The notes: a model not told the origin generated them from the sequence alone. Shown: positions 1 through 8,223, counted from the stretch's first letter. The stretch: 20,256 nt of DNA from Firmicutes bacterium CAG:582 (GCA_000435515.1 FR884146.1:1-20256), one strand, 5' to 3'. Numbers and translations are program-made.

Positions 1-23
1 TTGCATTTACTTCTTAAAGTAAC

Positions 24-53
24 TAAATAAAAAAGCTAAGATTTACTCAGCTT
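24..53 (-). terminator. Intrinsic terminator of ftsH
   Basis: On the minus strand AAGCTGAG and CTTAGCTT (arms 46-53 and 33-40) pair over 8 bp with one G-U, leaving a 5-nt loop, followed by a T-rich run. The ftsH stop codon (43-45) lies in the loop. Confidence 0.85.
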
Positions 54-1998
54 CTTTAATTTTTTCTTCTAATTCTTCTTTAGACATTTTAGTGTATCCT
101 TTAATGCCTAATTCTTTCGCTTTATTTTTTAATTCTTTTAAATCATCTGAAGGAACTTCATCACTAATCTTTCCCGTAGTAACTAATTCTTCAATTTGCT
201 CTTTCGTGATTGTTTCTCTTTCCATTAAAGCATCACTTATTGACATAACTAAATCTTTGTTTTTCTTTAAGATTTCAGTTGTCTTTTTATAACATTCATT
301 AATGATTTTTCTTACTTCTTGGTCAATTTCTAAAGCAACGGCATCTGAGAAGTTTTTAGATTTATTATAATCTCTTCCTAAGAACACTCCTTCACTTCTT
401 TCTTCTAATTGAACTGGGCCTAAATCACTCATACCATATTCAGTTACCATAGCACGAGCAATCTTTGTTGCTTTTTTAAAATCGTCGCTTGCTCCAGTAG
501 TTGTTTCTCCTAAGAATAGTTCTTCGGCTACACGTCCACCTAATAAACCAGTTATTTGAGCAAGTAATTCATTTTTAGTAGTTACTGCCATTTTTTCTTC
601 TTTTGGAAGCATCATTGTGTAACCACCTGCTATACCACGAGGTATAATTGTTATTTTGTGAACATCATCTGCATCTTCTAGCTTTAGTCCAATAACTGCA
701 TGTCCTGCTTCATGAATAGAAACAAGTCTTTTTTCTTTGTCAGTAATTTTTCTAGTTGTTTTTGCTGGTCCCATTAATACACGGTCAGTTGCTTCATCAA
801 TATCATCCATTGTAATAGCTGATTTATTTCTTCTTACTGCCAAAAGTGCAGCTTCATTAAGCAAGTTTTCTAGATCAGCTCCACTGAATCCTGGAGTACG
901 ATGTGATAAGTTTTCAAGATTTACATTTGGTGCAAATACTTTACCTTTAGCATGTACCTCAAGAATAGCTAAACGAGCTTTTTGGTCTGGTAAACTTACT
1001 GTAACTTGTCTATCAAATCTTCCTGGTCTTAATAAGGCTGGATCCAATACATCAGGTCTATTTGTTGCAGCAATGATAATTATTCCTTCATTTGCTCCAA
1101 ATCCATCCATTTCAGTTAACAATTGGTTTAGAGTTTGTTCTCTTTCGTCATGCCCTCCGCCTAAACCAGTTCCTCTTTGACGTCCAACAGCATCGATTTC
1201 ATCGATAAATATTAAACAAGGAGCAGAATGTTTTGCTTGTTTAAACATATCTCTTACACGGCTTGCTCCAACACCTACAAATAATTCAACAAAGTCTGAA
1301 CCACTTATATAATAAAATGGAACATTTGCCTCTCCAGCTACAGCTTTTGCAAGCAATGTTTTACCTGTTCCTGGAGGGCCTACTAATAATACACCTTTTG
1401 GAATACGAGCTCCAAGCTTTTGGAATTTTTTAGGATTTTTTAAGAAGTCAATTAATTCAGCAACTTCTTCTTTTTCTTCATCAAGTCCAGCAACATCTTT
1501 AAATCTTACTTTTCCACCATCTTCACTTAATTTAGCACGGCTTCTTCCAAAATCCATACTATTTTTGTTTGATCCTGATAGTTTAGTGAAAAGTATTATT
1601 GTTCCACCAACGATTATAACCATTGGTACAACATTTATAAGTATTGCTACCCAGTTGTTGTTTTCTGGATTCTTTTCTACTGTCCATTTAAAATCATTAG
1701 TTGTATAGTAAGTTGTAAGAGTTTCTGTAACAGTTTCTGAAAGTGGAGCTTTTGTAGAGAAATACTCACCTTTTTTGTAATTCTTTAATTTTCCAGTTAT
1801 TTGATAGTAACCAGCTGCACTTCTTTCAGAAGTAACTATTTCAGTAACATTTCCTTTAGAGAATTCTGTAATAAGTTCATCATATGTAAGCTCTTTTACA
1901 GTTGAACCACTAAAGCTAAACATTATTAATACAACCGCGATTATTGCAATCAACATTATATATGGAATAGTTTGTTTTGTATTAACTTTTTTATTCAT
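43..1998 (-). CDS. ftsH: ATP-dependent zinc metalloprotease FtsH with an extra C-terminal Rho_N-like module
   Basis: Membrane-anchored AAA+ protease that unfolds and degrades membrane and short-lived cytosolic proteins. In the 651-aa product, the first membrane segment is at about residues 10-30 and the second at about 117-140, with the extracytoplasmic domain between them. The AAA module has Walker A GPPGTGKT (207-214), Walker B FIDEID (264-269) and the SRH segment with RPGRFDR. The zinc site is HEAGH (429-433). The last ~34 residues (618-651) contain LKELKNKAKELGIKGY, which resembles the Rho N-terminal/SAP-like helical fold and is not part of standard FtsH. The ATG at 1998 is chosen because AAAGGAGAG lies 7 nt upstream; an in-frame ATG at 2019 lacks this and would overlap tilS. 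The gene starts one base after the tilS stop, so the two are probably one operon. Identity is certain; the role of the tail is unknown. Confidence 0.98.
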   Translation of the reverse strand: MNKKVNTKQTIPYIMLIAIIAVVLIMFSFSGSTVKELTYDELITEFSKGNVTEIVTSERSAAGYYQITGKLKNYKKGEYFSTKAPLSETVTETLTTYYTTNDFKWTVEKNPENNNWVAILINVVPMVIIVGGTIILFTKLSGSNKNSMDFGRSRAKLSEDGGKVRFKDVAGLDEEKEEVAELIDFLKNPKKFQKLGARIPKGVLLVGPPGTGKTLLAKAVAGEANVPFYYISGSDFVELFVGVGASRVRDMFKQAKHSAPCLIFIDEIDAVGRQRGTGLGGGHDEREQTLNQLLTEMDGFGANEGIIIIAATNRPDVLDPALLRPGRFDRQVTVSLPDQKARLAILEVHAKGKVFAPNVNLENLSHRTPGFSGADLENLLNEAALLAVRRNKSAITMDDIDEATDRVLMGPAKTTRKITDKEKRLVSIHEAGHAVIGLKLEDADDVHKITIIPRGIAGGYTMMLPKEEKMAVTTKNELLAQITGLLGGRVAEELFLGETTTGASDDFKKATKIARAMVTEYGMSDLGPVQLEERSEGVFLGRDYNKSKNFSDAVALEIDQEVRKIINECYKKTTEILKKNKDLVMSISDALMERETITKEQIEELVTTGKISDEVPSDDLKELKNKAKELGIKGYTKMSKEELEEKIKEAE

Positions 1999-1999
1999 A

Positions 2000-3322
2000 T
2001 TATTTCTCTCCTTTTTCATACTTTAATATTATATCATATACTTTATCTTTTGCCATATCAAATTTACTTTTTTTAATTCCGGGAATCCAAAGAACTTTAC
2101 CTTTATGGTCAGTTACTATTGGATATGTATTTCTTTCTTGCTTTGGGATCTTTGAATCAATGAATATATCACTGATCTTCTTTGAACCCGTCATGTTTTT
2201 AACTTGCATCTTATCTCCATCACATTTGCATCTTACATGAATTGGCAAAACTATATCTAAACTGTTTAATCTTATAGTATTGTTACTTGTATCATCAGTT
2301 GCTGATACTTTCGTTATCTTTCCATAAGGTGTTATAACTTCATTAGTTAAAACATAATCATAGGTGCTTATATTATTATTGTAGTTAAATATTAATTTAT
2401 CGTATTCCTTTAATACACATATATTATTTGGAATATTTATACTGACACTTGGTTTGTCACTTTCAATTAAAGTTAAAATATTTTTAACGTGATTACTATT
2501 TATTAAACTCAAATTATTATTATAAATACGCATCAATATTTTATAAATAACTTCTTTTTTTATATAAATATCAAGATTTTCAAATTTGTTTAAATCTAGA
2601 ACTTTATCAACATAAATCTTATCAATTATTGAATATACATAATTATCTAAAAATTTAGTACATTCTTTTAAGTTACTTGCAAAATTCAGAAATTTTAAAT
2701 GAGCATCTTTTTCTTCACTTTTTAAAAAGGGAAGTACATGATGTCTAAAACGATTTCTAGTGTAATGATCTTCTAAATTGGATTCATCTATTGCATAAGG
2801 AATGTTTAATTCTTCATCATACTTTTCTATTTCATCTTTTGATAAGTAAACAAGAGGACGCACAATTTTATAATCGACTTTATCAACTATAAAATCAAAG
2901 CCTGAATAGCCATAAATGCTTCCACCTCTTAAAATATGCATCAGGATTGTTTCCATTAAATCATCACCATGATGAGCAGTAAACAAATATTTAGCATGGT
3001 ATTTTTTTACAACACTTTCAAAATATTCATATCTAAAGTTTCTTGCATACTCATGAAAATTATCACAAGTATCATAGTTAAGAATTTCTGTTCCCTCAAA
3101 TATAATGTTGTTTTTATCACAGTAAGATTTTAAATCAATATATTCTTGTTCACTTGCTTGACGCATTTTATGATTAACGTGAGCACATACAACCTTACAT
3201 TTATAATAAGTGTGCATGATATAAAGCATATACATTGAATCAGGTCCATAAGAGCATGAAACAACAACCGTATCATTTTCATTTATATTTAAGTTATTAA
3301 TAAACTTTAATACATTATCCAT
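2000..3322 (-). CDS. tilS: tRNA(Ile)-lysidine synthetase
   Basis: ATP-dependent enzyme that converts C34 of the CAU-anticodon tRNA-Ile to lysidine so that it reads AUA, which is essential in AUA-rich genomes. The 440-aa product has the N-terminal PP-loop domain; the family's SGGxDS motif reads SYGPDS at 24-29. It is followed by the HHGDDLMET segment with LRGGS typical of TilS, and a C-terminal TilS_C-like domain ending in VLWIPGIKKS. The Tyr in place of the second motif residue (Gly) is unusual. I chose the ATG at 3322, which has GGAGG about 4 nt upstream; a GTG at 3343 would add seven residues and has no comparable site. ftsH follows after one base, the common Firmicutes tilS-ftsH arrangement, without an hpt gene between. 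Confidence 0.93.
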   Translation of the reverse strand: MDNVLKFINNLNINENDTVVVSCSYGPDSMYMLYIMHTYYKCKVVCAHVNHKMRQASEQEYIDLKSYCDKNNIIFEGTEILNYDTCDNFHEYARNFRYEYFESVVKKYHAKYLFTAHHGDDLMETILMHILRGGSIYGYSGFDFIVDKVDYKIVRPLVYLSKDEIEKYDEELNIPYAIDESNLEDHYTRNRFRHHVLPFLKSEEKDAHLKFLNFASNLKECTKFLDNYVYSIIDKIYVDKVLDLNKFENLDIYIKKEVIYKILMRIYNNNLSLINSNHVKNILTLIESDKPSVSINIPNNICVLKEYDKLIFNYNNNISTYDYVLTNEVITPYGKITKVSATDDTSNNTIRLNSLDIVLPIHVRCKCDGDKMQVKNMTGSKKISDIFIDSKIPKQERNTYPIVTDHKGKVLWIPGIKKSKFDMAKDKVYDIILKYEKGEK

Positions 3323-3348
3323 ATGCCCTCCATAAAAATTCACTAAGT

Positions 3349-3377
3349 AGTATAATATAAATAAATGAAAATAACAA
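3349..3377 (-). promoter_or_regulatory. Probable sigma-A promoter of tilS-ftsH
   Basis: TTGTTA (3372-3377), a 17-bp spacer, and TATACT (3349-3354) on the minus strand. The -35 lies inside the terminator stem of the preceding gene. Position and spacing are good; the -35 is 4/6 to consensus. Confidence 0.5.
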
Positions 3378-3396
3378 GAAAATTAATTCTTGTTAT
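3362..3396 (-). terminator. Intrinsic terminator of the DUF6020-like gene
   Basis: Perfect 10-bp inverted repeat (ATAACAAGAA at 3371-3380 and its complement at 3387-3396) with a 6-nt loop, followed on the minus strand by TTTTCATTTATTT. The stop codon of the gene (3383-3385) is in the loop. Confidence 0.75.
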
Positions 3397-4966
3397 ATTT
3401 AGTTGACGTCACAAGAGAAATCATTATTGGTAAACATACAATTATCGGATTCATATATCTAAGATATGCATTAACTGGAGATAAAATACAGAATGCATAA
3501 GTTAAAAGTAAAGGAATACTTATAACTAAATAATCGTATCTTTTTATATATAATGAATAACCTAAAATGATTATTAGAACAATAAAATATGTTCCTGTAT
3601 TATATATAAATTTTATATATTCGCTTCTTCTTAAATGATAAAAGTTTTCTTCAAATCCTTTTCTAAAACTTTTATACTTCCTATTCATATAAAAGTCAAA
3701 GTTACCCTTATTTATCCTTTTATTGTTTACAACTCTAAAGTAACCAATACTTTCTTTTACATCTTCTTTGTAAGGATAAAAATATCCATAAGTGTTATTA
3801 AGAGTTGCATCAATATAAGTAACTGGATCTTTTTTTAACAAACTCCACCAGAGAGATAAAAATTCTTTTAGATCGGATTTGGTTTCAATAACTAAACTTT
3901 CCTTTATCGGATCAGATATATCAGGATTATAGTTTAGAGCGAAATCATTTTCATCATACATAAACACCTTCGATATCTTTTCTTTTTCTTCTTCTGTTAA
4001 ATTATTATAAATTGTGTATCTAGCTATTTGTTGAACTGGTATTGATAATGTTTCTCGGATGTTGCTTGGTTCTATTCCGTTCATCTTAATAATTGTATTA
4101 AGAATAAGTTGAACAATAAAGAATAAAACCACAAATGATATTGATGTTTTTTTATAATCCGATTTTAAAAAGCATAACGCTAGAAAGGATACACTTACAA
4201 CATATATTCCATTATTTCTAATTAATATTAAAAAAAGTGATGAAATTAATAAGGTTATAATACTTTTTTTATCGCTTTCATTATAGAAAAATTTTATGTA
4301 ATTGATAAAGAAAATAATAAATATTAAATAGTATGAAGTGTCTTTCATAAATGTGTATGCATACAGATACCATGATGGACTTAAAGAAAAAAATAAAAAT
4401 GTTAAAAGTTTTATTACATCAGATGTTCCTAATTTGTTTTGAAAGTCAATGATGTTTGCAAATATGAAACAAGATAATGTGTATTGAGTAAAAGTAAATA
4501 GGAATATTCCAAAATTATCATCAACTACAATTGAACCAATTTTTTGAAATGTTCCTAGAATAAATGTTGAGAATATCGGATGATGATTACTCCATGGAAG
4601 TACTCCCGAATAATAATTTAATTGCCACATTCCATCCCATTGAACAGGACCAGGATAGAACGTTATAACAATTGGTAGTCCAATTAGAAATAAAAGAATA
4701 AAAACCATTAGTAAAGGATGATCATTAAATATAAATTTAAATACTTTATTATTTATCGTTATTTTTCTTTTTAATAACTTAAATATAGCAATAATGATAA
4801 AATACCAAACAATAAAATGAACTAAAAAATCTATAAAGTTACCGACGAAATGATTAGAATCAACTAAATATCTTATAGATCCGTAGTTTTCAATCGTAGA
4901 ACCTATGATAAAAGATAAGGATATTATAAAACTTGTAAGCAAAGCAGCAAAAGATATCTTTTTCAT
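3383..4966 (-). CDS. Multi-spanning membrane protein, DUF6020-like (GT-C-type appearance)
   Basis: 527-aa integral membrane protein of unproven function. Many hydrophobic segments run from residue 5 to the C terminus. The first extracytoplasmic loop carries YPGPVQWDGMWQ followed by NHHP, an acidic/HH arrangement reminiscent of GT-C polyprenyl-phosphate-sugar transferases. A soluble stretch of roughly 150 residues before the last membrane cluster contains SIPVQQIAR, which I associate with the DUF6020 family of gut Firmicutes. A cell-envelope or glycosyl-transfer role is inference. The ATG at 4966 (MKKISF...) is chosen because it begins a normal signal-anchor and follows GGGTGA; a start at 5038 would place 24 non-hydrophobic residues first and read through the rpsI terminator. 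It has its own promoter and terminator and is probably a single-gene unit. Confidence 0.75.
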   Translation of the reverse strand: MKKISFAALLTSFIISLSFIIGSTIENYGSIRYLVDSNHFVGNFIDFLVHFIVWYFIIIAIFKLLKRKITINNKVFKFIFNDHPLLMVFILLFLIGLPIVITFYPGPVQWDGMWQLNYYSGVLPWSNHHPIFSTFILGTFQKIGSIVVDDNFGIFLFTFTQYTLSCFIFANIIDFQNKLGTSDVIKLLTFLFFSLSPSWYLYAYTFMKDTSYYLIFIIFFINYIKFFYNESDKKSIITLLISSLFLILIRNNGIYVVSVSFLALCFLKSDYKKTSISFVVLFFIVQLILNTIIKMNGIEPSNIRETLSIPVQQIARYTIYNNLTEEEKEKISKVFMYDENDFALNYNPDISDPIKESLVIETKSDLKEFLSLWWSLLKKDPVTYIDATLNNTYGYFYPYKEDVKESIGYFRVVNNKRINKGNFDFYMNRKYKSFRKGFEENFYHLRRSEYIKFIYNTGTYFIVLIIILGYSLYIKRYDYLVISIPLLLTYAFCILSPVNAYLRYMNPIIVCLPIMISLVTSTKYNKN

Positions 4967-4982
4967 CTCATCACCCAAACTT

Positions 4983-5011
4983 ATTTTATGATAAATACAT
5001 ATTTTATGCAA
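4983..5011 (-). promoter_or_regulatory. Sigma-A promoter of the DUF6020-like gene
   Basis: TTGCAT (5006-5011), 17-bp spacer, TAAAAT (4983-4988) on the minus strand. It sits immediately after the T-run of the rpsI terminator and 16 bp before the chosen start codon, so the leader would be very short. Confidence 0.6.
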
Positions 5012-5035
5012 GAAAAAACCTTGCATATAGCAAGG
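5012..5035 (-). terminator. Intrinsic terminator of rplM-rpsI
   Basis: On the minus strand CCTTGC-TATAT-GCAAGG (5019-5035) is followed by TTTTTTC. It lies 12 nt beyond the rpsI stop codon. Confidence 0.88.
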
Positions 5036-5047
5036 CATTGAAACATT

Positions 5048-5461
5048 CTAACGTTTTGAGAATTGTGGTGCTCTACGAGCTTTTCTAAGACCATATTTTT
5101 TACGTTCTTTAACTCTTGGATCTCTAGTAATAAATCCTTCAGTTTTTAAGATTCTTCTATAAGCAGTTTCACTTGATGGATCAGTGTCCTTATCATATTC
5201 AAGTAATGCTTTAGTAATAGCAAGTCTTATTGCTCCAGTTTGTCCAGAGAATCCGCCACCTTTAACATTAACAGTGATATCAAAAGTTGATTCATTGTTT
5301 GTTAAAACTAATGGTTGACGTAAGTCCATAACTAAAACTTCAAAAGGTAAGTATTCTTTTACATCTTTTCCATTAACGATAATTTTACCTGTTCCTGGAA
5401 CCATTTTAACTTGTGCTACACTTGATTTTCTTCTTCCTGTAGCTGTTATAACTTTACTCAT
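5048..5461 (-). CDS. rpsI: 30S ribosomal protein S9
   Basis: Small-subunit protein whose basic C-terminal tail reaches toward the P-site tRNA. The 137-aa product has the usual N-terminal TGRRKSSVAQV, the central GGGFSGQTGAIR segment, and a C terminus ending in APQFSKR (the family ends in SKR). AGGAGG lies 9 nt before the ATG. The stop codon of rplM (TAG) forms the first bases of this binding site (TAGGAGG), so the two genes are tightly coupled. Length and motifs are standard. Confidence 0.98.
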   Translation of the reverse strand: MSKVITATGRRKSSVAQVKMVPGTGKIIVNGKDVKEYLPFEVLVMDLRQPLVLTNNESTFDITVNVKGGGFSGQTGAIRLAITKALLEYDKDTDPSSETAYRRILKTEGFITRDPRVKERKKYGLRKARRAPQFSKR

Positions 5462-5474
5462 TATTCCTTACCTC

Positions 5475-5906
5475 CTATAAACTTATGCTTTCTGGTTTTT
5501 GAGCTTGTTGTTCATGATTTTCACCTGCATAAACAAATAACTTCTTAGCCATTTGTCTTCCTAAACGGTTATGAGGAAGCATTCCTTTAACAGCTCTTTC
5601 TACCATTTCAACTGGATATTTTTCAATCATCTCAGCTGCATTTCTTTCTCTTAATCCACCAGTATATCCTGAGTGATTATAATACATTTTATCATTTAAC
5701 TTATTACCAGTTAATTTAACTTTACTAGCATTAGTTATAATGATATAGTCTCCACAATCGATATGAGGTGTAAATGTTACTTTGTGTTTTCCTCTTAGCA
5801 TATGAGCAGCTTTAGTAGCAACTCTACCTAAAGGTAAATCAGTAGCATCTAACACATACCATTTACGTTCTACTGTTTCTTTCTTTTGCATAAATGTGTT
5901 TTTCAT
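5475..5906 (-). CDS. rplM: 50S ribosomal protein L13
   Basis: Early-assembling large-subunit protein. The 143-aa product contains WYVLDATDLPLGRVAT, the HIDCGDYIIITNA segment and the MLPHNRLGR motif of L13. The ATG at 5906 is chosen because AAGGGA lies 7 nt upstream and the length fits the family; an upstream ATG at 5942 would add 12 residues not seen in L13. It is first in the rplM-rpsI operon, behind a consensus promoter and a leader of about 80 nt. Confidence 0.97.
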   Translation of the reverse strand: MKNTFMQKKETVERKWYVLDATDLPLGRVATKAAHMLRGKHKVTFTPHIDCGDYIIITNASKVKLTGNKLNDKMYYNHSGYTGGLRERNAAEMIEKYPVEMVERAVKGMLPHNRLGRQMAKKLFVYAGENHEQQAQKPESISL

Positions 5907-5985
5907 AATATTTTCCCTTTCAAAAATTCTTATCTTCATCAACTTCCCACATCGAATCCAATATTTGAATTTAAAAAATGTACCA
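5907..5985 (-). ncRNA. 5' leader of rplM, possible L13 autoregulatory leader
   Basis: About 80 nt between the predicted transcription start and the rplM ATG. Firmicutes often carry an L13-binding leader here. The segment contains GATGTGGGAAG followed by A/T-rich stretches that could pair weakly. I cannot confirm the Rfam L13_leader fold by eye, so the identification rests mainly on position. Confidence 0.3.
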
Positions 5986-5991
5986 GTTAAA

Positions 5992-6020
5992 ATTATATGC
6001 TATGTCCTTGTAAATGTCAA
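5992..6020 (-). promoter_or_regulatory. Consensus sigma-A promoter of rplM-rpsI
   Basis: TTGACA (6015-6020), exactly 17 bp, TATAAT (5992-5997) on the minus strand: a perfect match at both hexamers, as expected for a strongly expressed ribosomal protein operon. Confidence 0.9.
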
Positions 6021-6078
6021 ATATTTTTTTAGTCTTTTTGTTAATATACTAAATTTATATGAATAAATATATATTTTA

Positions 6079-6801
6079 TTAATATTTAACTTCCATTAAA
6101 TAAAGACCATTTGCAGGAACTGTCATATAATTATAGATATTTCTTGAATTACTTAGCATCTCCTCTATACCAGTTGTTGGCATACGTCCTTCTCCAGCTA
6201 AAAGCAAAGCTCCTACTAAATTTCTTACCATATAACGATAAAAACTTACTCCGGTAAATGTAATATATAACATGCTTCCACGTCTTTTGAAATCAACTTT
6301 AGATATTATAGAATTATAGTTTTCTCTTTCTCCAGAGGTAAATACTTTAAATGAATGTGCTCCAAGTAGGTATTTACTTGCTTTTTTCATATTCTTAATA
6401 TTTAGTTTTTTATTATAATTATAAACATAATCATCTATAAACAAATCATATTCTCCCATATTTATGATGTATTGATATTTTTTTTGAATACAATCAAATC
6501 TAGCATGAAAATCACTTGATACTTCTTCAATGTAATTAACTCTTACCGCTGAATCAAGTCTACTATTTATTGCTAAAAGTAAATGAGGTATATCAATTTT
6601 GATATTTAAATCAAAATGTATTTTTTGATCAAGTGCATGAACACCGCGATCAGTTCTTCCAGCTCCTTTTACTAAAACCATAGTTTTATTTATAGTTGTC
6701 AAGACTTTTTCAAGTTCACCTTGAACAGATTTTTTGTTTTTTAGTCGTTGAAAACCATAAAATTTTGAACCATCATAGCTCACACTTGCTAAATAACGCA
6801 T
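6079..6801 (-). CDS. truA: tRNA pseudouridine synthase A (positions 38-40)
   Basis: Converts uridines 38-40 of the anticodon stem-loop to pseudouridine. The 240-aa product has the N-terminal YDGSKFYGFQ motif, the catalytic motif GRTDRGVHA with the nucleophilic aspartate at residue 51, and the C-terminal YRYMVRNLVGALL segment. The start codon overlaps the stop of the upstream ATPase-like gene by one base (TAATG), which indicates translational coupling. It keeps the Firmicutes position between the ecf genes and rplM, although ecfT is missing here. Confidence 0.97.
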   Translation of the reverse strand: MRYLASVSYDGSKFYGFQRLKNKKSVQGELEKVLTTINKTMVLVKGAGRTDRGVHALDQKIHFDLNIKIDIPHLLLAINSRLDSAVRVNYIEEVSSDFHARFDCIQKKYQYIINMGEYDLFIDDYVYNYNKKLNIKNMKKASKYLLGAHSFKVFTSGERENYNSIISKVDFKRRGSMLYITFTGVSFYRYMVRNLVGALLLAGEGRMPTTGIEEMLSNSRNIYNYMTVPANGLYLMEVKY

Positions 6802-7430
6802 TACATCACACTCCTATAAATATCTTTCAACAGTTCTTTTCTATCAAATGTATAAGTTAAATTTGCTCCTTTATTATTTGCCAAATTAATAAACTTAATG
6901 ATTTTTGAATCAATTATGGATTCATTATATACATTATCTATTAAATCATCATAAACAATCTTACCTTCATTAAAAATAATTAAGTGATTACTTACTTTAT
7001 AAAGAAACTCCATATTTGTTGACAGAAAAATGAAAGATAATTCATCATTTTTAATTTTTCTTATAAAATTAAGTAATTTCTTTTTGTCTTTATGACTCAT
7101 ATTTAAATCCATATGATCAAAGATTATCGTTTTATAATTTCTAAGTATTGCATAAGTTAACAAAACAAACTTAAAATCGGTTCTAGATATATTTTTTATT
7201 TTCTTATTTAAAAGTTCTAAATCAAGTTCTAGCATATTAAAAAGAGTTATAATTCGTTCATTTATTTTAAAACGAAAGCCATTTAAAAATCTTTTTACTG
7301 TCCAATTATCATCATACATAAGACCTTCTATATCGAATTCTTCATTTAATAAATCATTGATATCACCAATTACCCCAACTGTTTGATATTTAAAACGAAA
7401 TGGTTTATTTAAACTTACTACTACTTCCAT
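6801..7430 (-). CDS. Degenerate ECF-type ABC ATPase-like protein (EcfA2 position), no Walker A
   Basis: 209 aa, and nothing in the sequence supports ATP hydrolysis. Where an ATPase has its P-loop the protein reads GVIGDINDLLNEE, with no GKS/T. The signature position reads ISRTD instead of LSGGQ. Walker B keeps its hydrophobic stretch and Asp (TIIFDHMD), but the catalytic Glu is His. The H-loop reads LSTN instead of STH(D). A trailing IIFNEGKIVYD and a final FDRKELLKDI resemble the end of EcfA proteins. It overlaps the upstream paralogue by 10 bp and truA by 1 bp, so it is translated as part of one message. The frame is open and full length, suggesting retained non-catalytic function rather than decay. 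Assignment as an ecfA2 descendant rests on position and residual pattern. Confidence 0.7.
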   Translation of the reverse strand: MEVVVSLNKPFRFKYQTVGVIGDINDLLNEEFDIEGLMYDDNWTVKRFLNGFRFKINERIITLFNMLELDLELLNKKIKNISRTDFKFVLLTYAILRNYKTIIFDHMDLNMSHKDKKKLLNFIRKIKNDELSFIFLSTNMEFLYKVSNHLIIFNEGKIVYDDLIDNVYNESIIDSKIIKFINLANNKGANLTYTFDRKELLKDIYRSVM

Positions 7431-8170
7431 ATTTTATCCACCAACTTTTTTTCATCTAGATACACTTTATTAATAATACCATAAAGAACTAAATTTTGAG
7501 ACATCTCGGCAGTAAACGGAAGATTTATACCGATATATGGTAGAATCGTGTTTCCATTTAATAGTTCTTTTTTATCACCATAGAAGATAGTTTTCATATC
7601 GTTAAGCAGTAATACTTTATCACTTATAAGTAAATCTTCACCATTATTTGTGCAATTTATTAATGTTATCTTATTAGAAACACAGAAGGTAAGTAAATTT
7701 TTTTTATCAGTTTCATTTAAATAACCCAATAGATTATCAATTCCAAATATTTGAGGTTTTATAATTAAAAGTGCAAGGATTTTTATAAGTATACGTTTTT
7801 CAATTGTTAAAAGATCGATTCTTTCACTCAATAGACTGCTTATTTTAAAGAATTTTGCAAGTTCATTTATCTTATTCGTAATCTCATCTATTCTATAGCC
7901 TAATTTAGATAAGTAGTAATGGAGTTCTTCGGCTACATACTCACATTTAAAAGTATCATCATCTAAAACAACGACAATATTGTTTTTTAAGTAAGTTATG
8001 TCATATTCGCTTATTAAAATATCATCAAGATATACGTCATGATTAGGAATTACATTTATTAGCTTTTTTAAAAAGTAGGTTTTACCAGAATTCGTTGGGC
8101 CAAGAACACACGTAACTGGTAAAGTTAAGTCAATGTCAATAGACATACTTTTAATGCTTAGTTTTTCCAT
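7421..8170 (-). CDS. Degenerate ECF-type ABC ATPase-like protein (EcfA1 position), P-loop retained
   Basis: 249 aa. Walker A is intact (GPTNSGKT, 24-31), but the other ABC elements are altered. The Q-loop position reads VVVLDDD without Gln. The signature LSGGQ is replaced by LTIEK. Walker B reads IFGIDN, with Asn for the catalytic Glu, and the H-loop His is lost (INCTNN). Near the C terminus LPFTAEMSQNL matches the LPF...L element seen in EcfA1/A2. It may bind but probably does not hydrolyse nucleotide. The ATG at 8170 is chosen because GGGAGG lies 8 nt upstream; the ATG at 8176 is only 2 nt from that site. No ecfT follows. Function is unknown; normal EcfA proteins power vitamin uptake through EcfT and S components. 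Confidence 0.72.
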   Translation of the reverse strand: MEKLSIKSMSIDIDLTLPVTCVLGPTNSGKTYFLKKLINVIPNHDVYLDDILISEYDITYLKNNIVVVLDDDTFKCEYVAEELHYYLSKLGYRIDEITNKINELAKFFKISSLLSERIDLLTIEKRILIKILALLIIKPQIFGIDNLLGYLNETDKKNLLTFCVSNKITLINCTNNGEDLLISDKVLLLNDMKTIFYGDKKELLNGNTILPYIGINLPFTAEMSQNLVLYGIINKVYLDEKKLVDKIWK

Positions 8171-8193
8171 AACCATAACCTCCCGTAAGATAT

Positions 8194-8199
8194 ATTATA
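8194..8199 (-). promoter_or_regulatory. -10 element upstream of the ATPase-like/truA operon
   Basis: TATAAT on the minus strand 23 bp before the chosen start. No convincing -35 is visible at 16-18 bp; the region upstream runs straight into the yihY terminator T-run. Confidence 0.4.
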
Positions 8200-8223
8200 C
8201 AATAAATATATTTATTTTTGAAT

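Noticed and set aside
737..1180. 147-aa plus-strand open frame inside ftsH.
   Set aside because: It lies antisense to the highly conserved AAA module, has no recognisable domain or ribosome binding site, and mirrors codon bias of ftsH.
4967..5038. Longer N terminus for the DUF6020-like protein starting at 5038.
   Set aside because: It would be translated from the rpsI terminator hairpin and lies upstream of the predicted transcription start; the ATG at 4966 begins a normal membrane anchor.
6022..6078. Terminator between truA and rplM.
   Set aside because: Only weak A/T-only pairings are visible; no stable stem with a U-tract could be supported.
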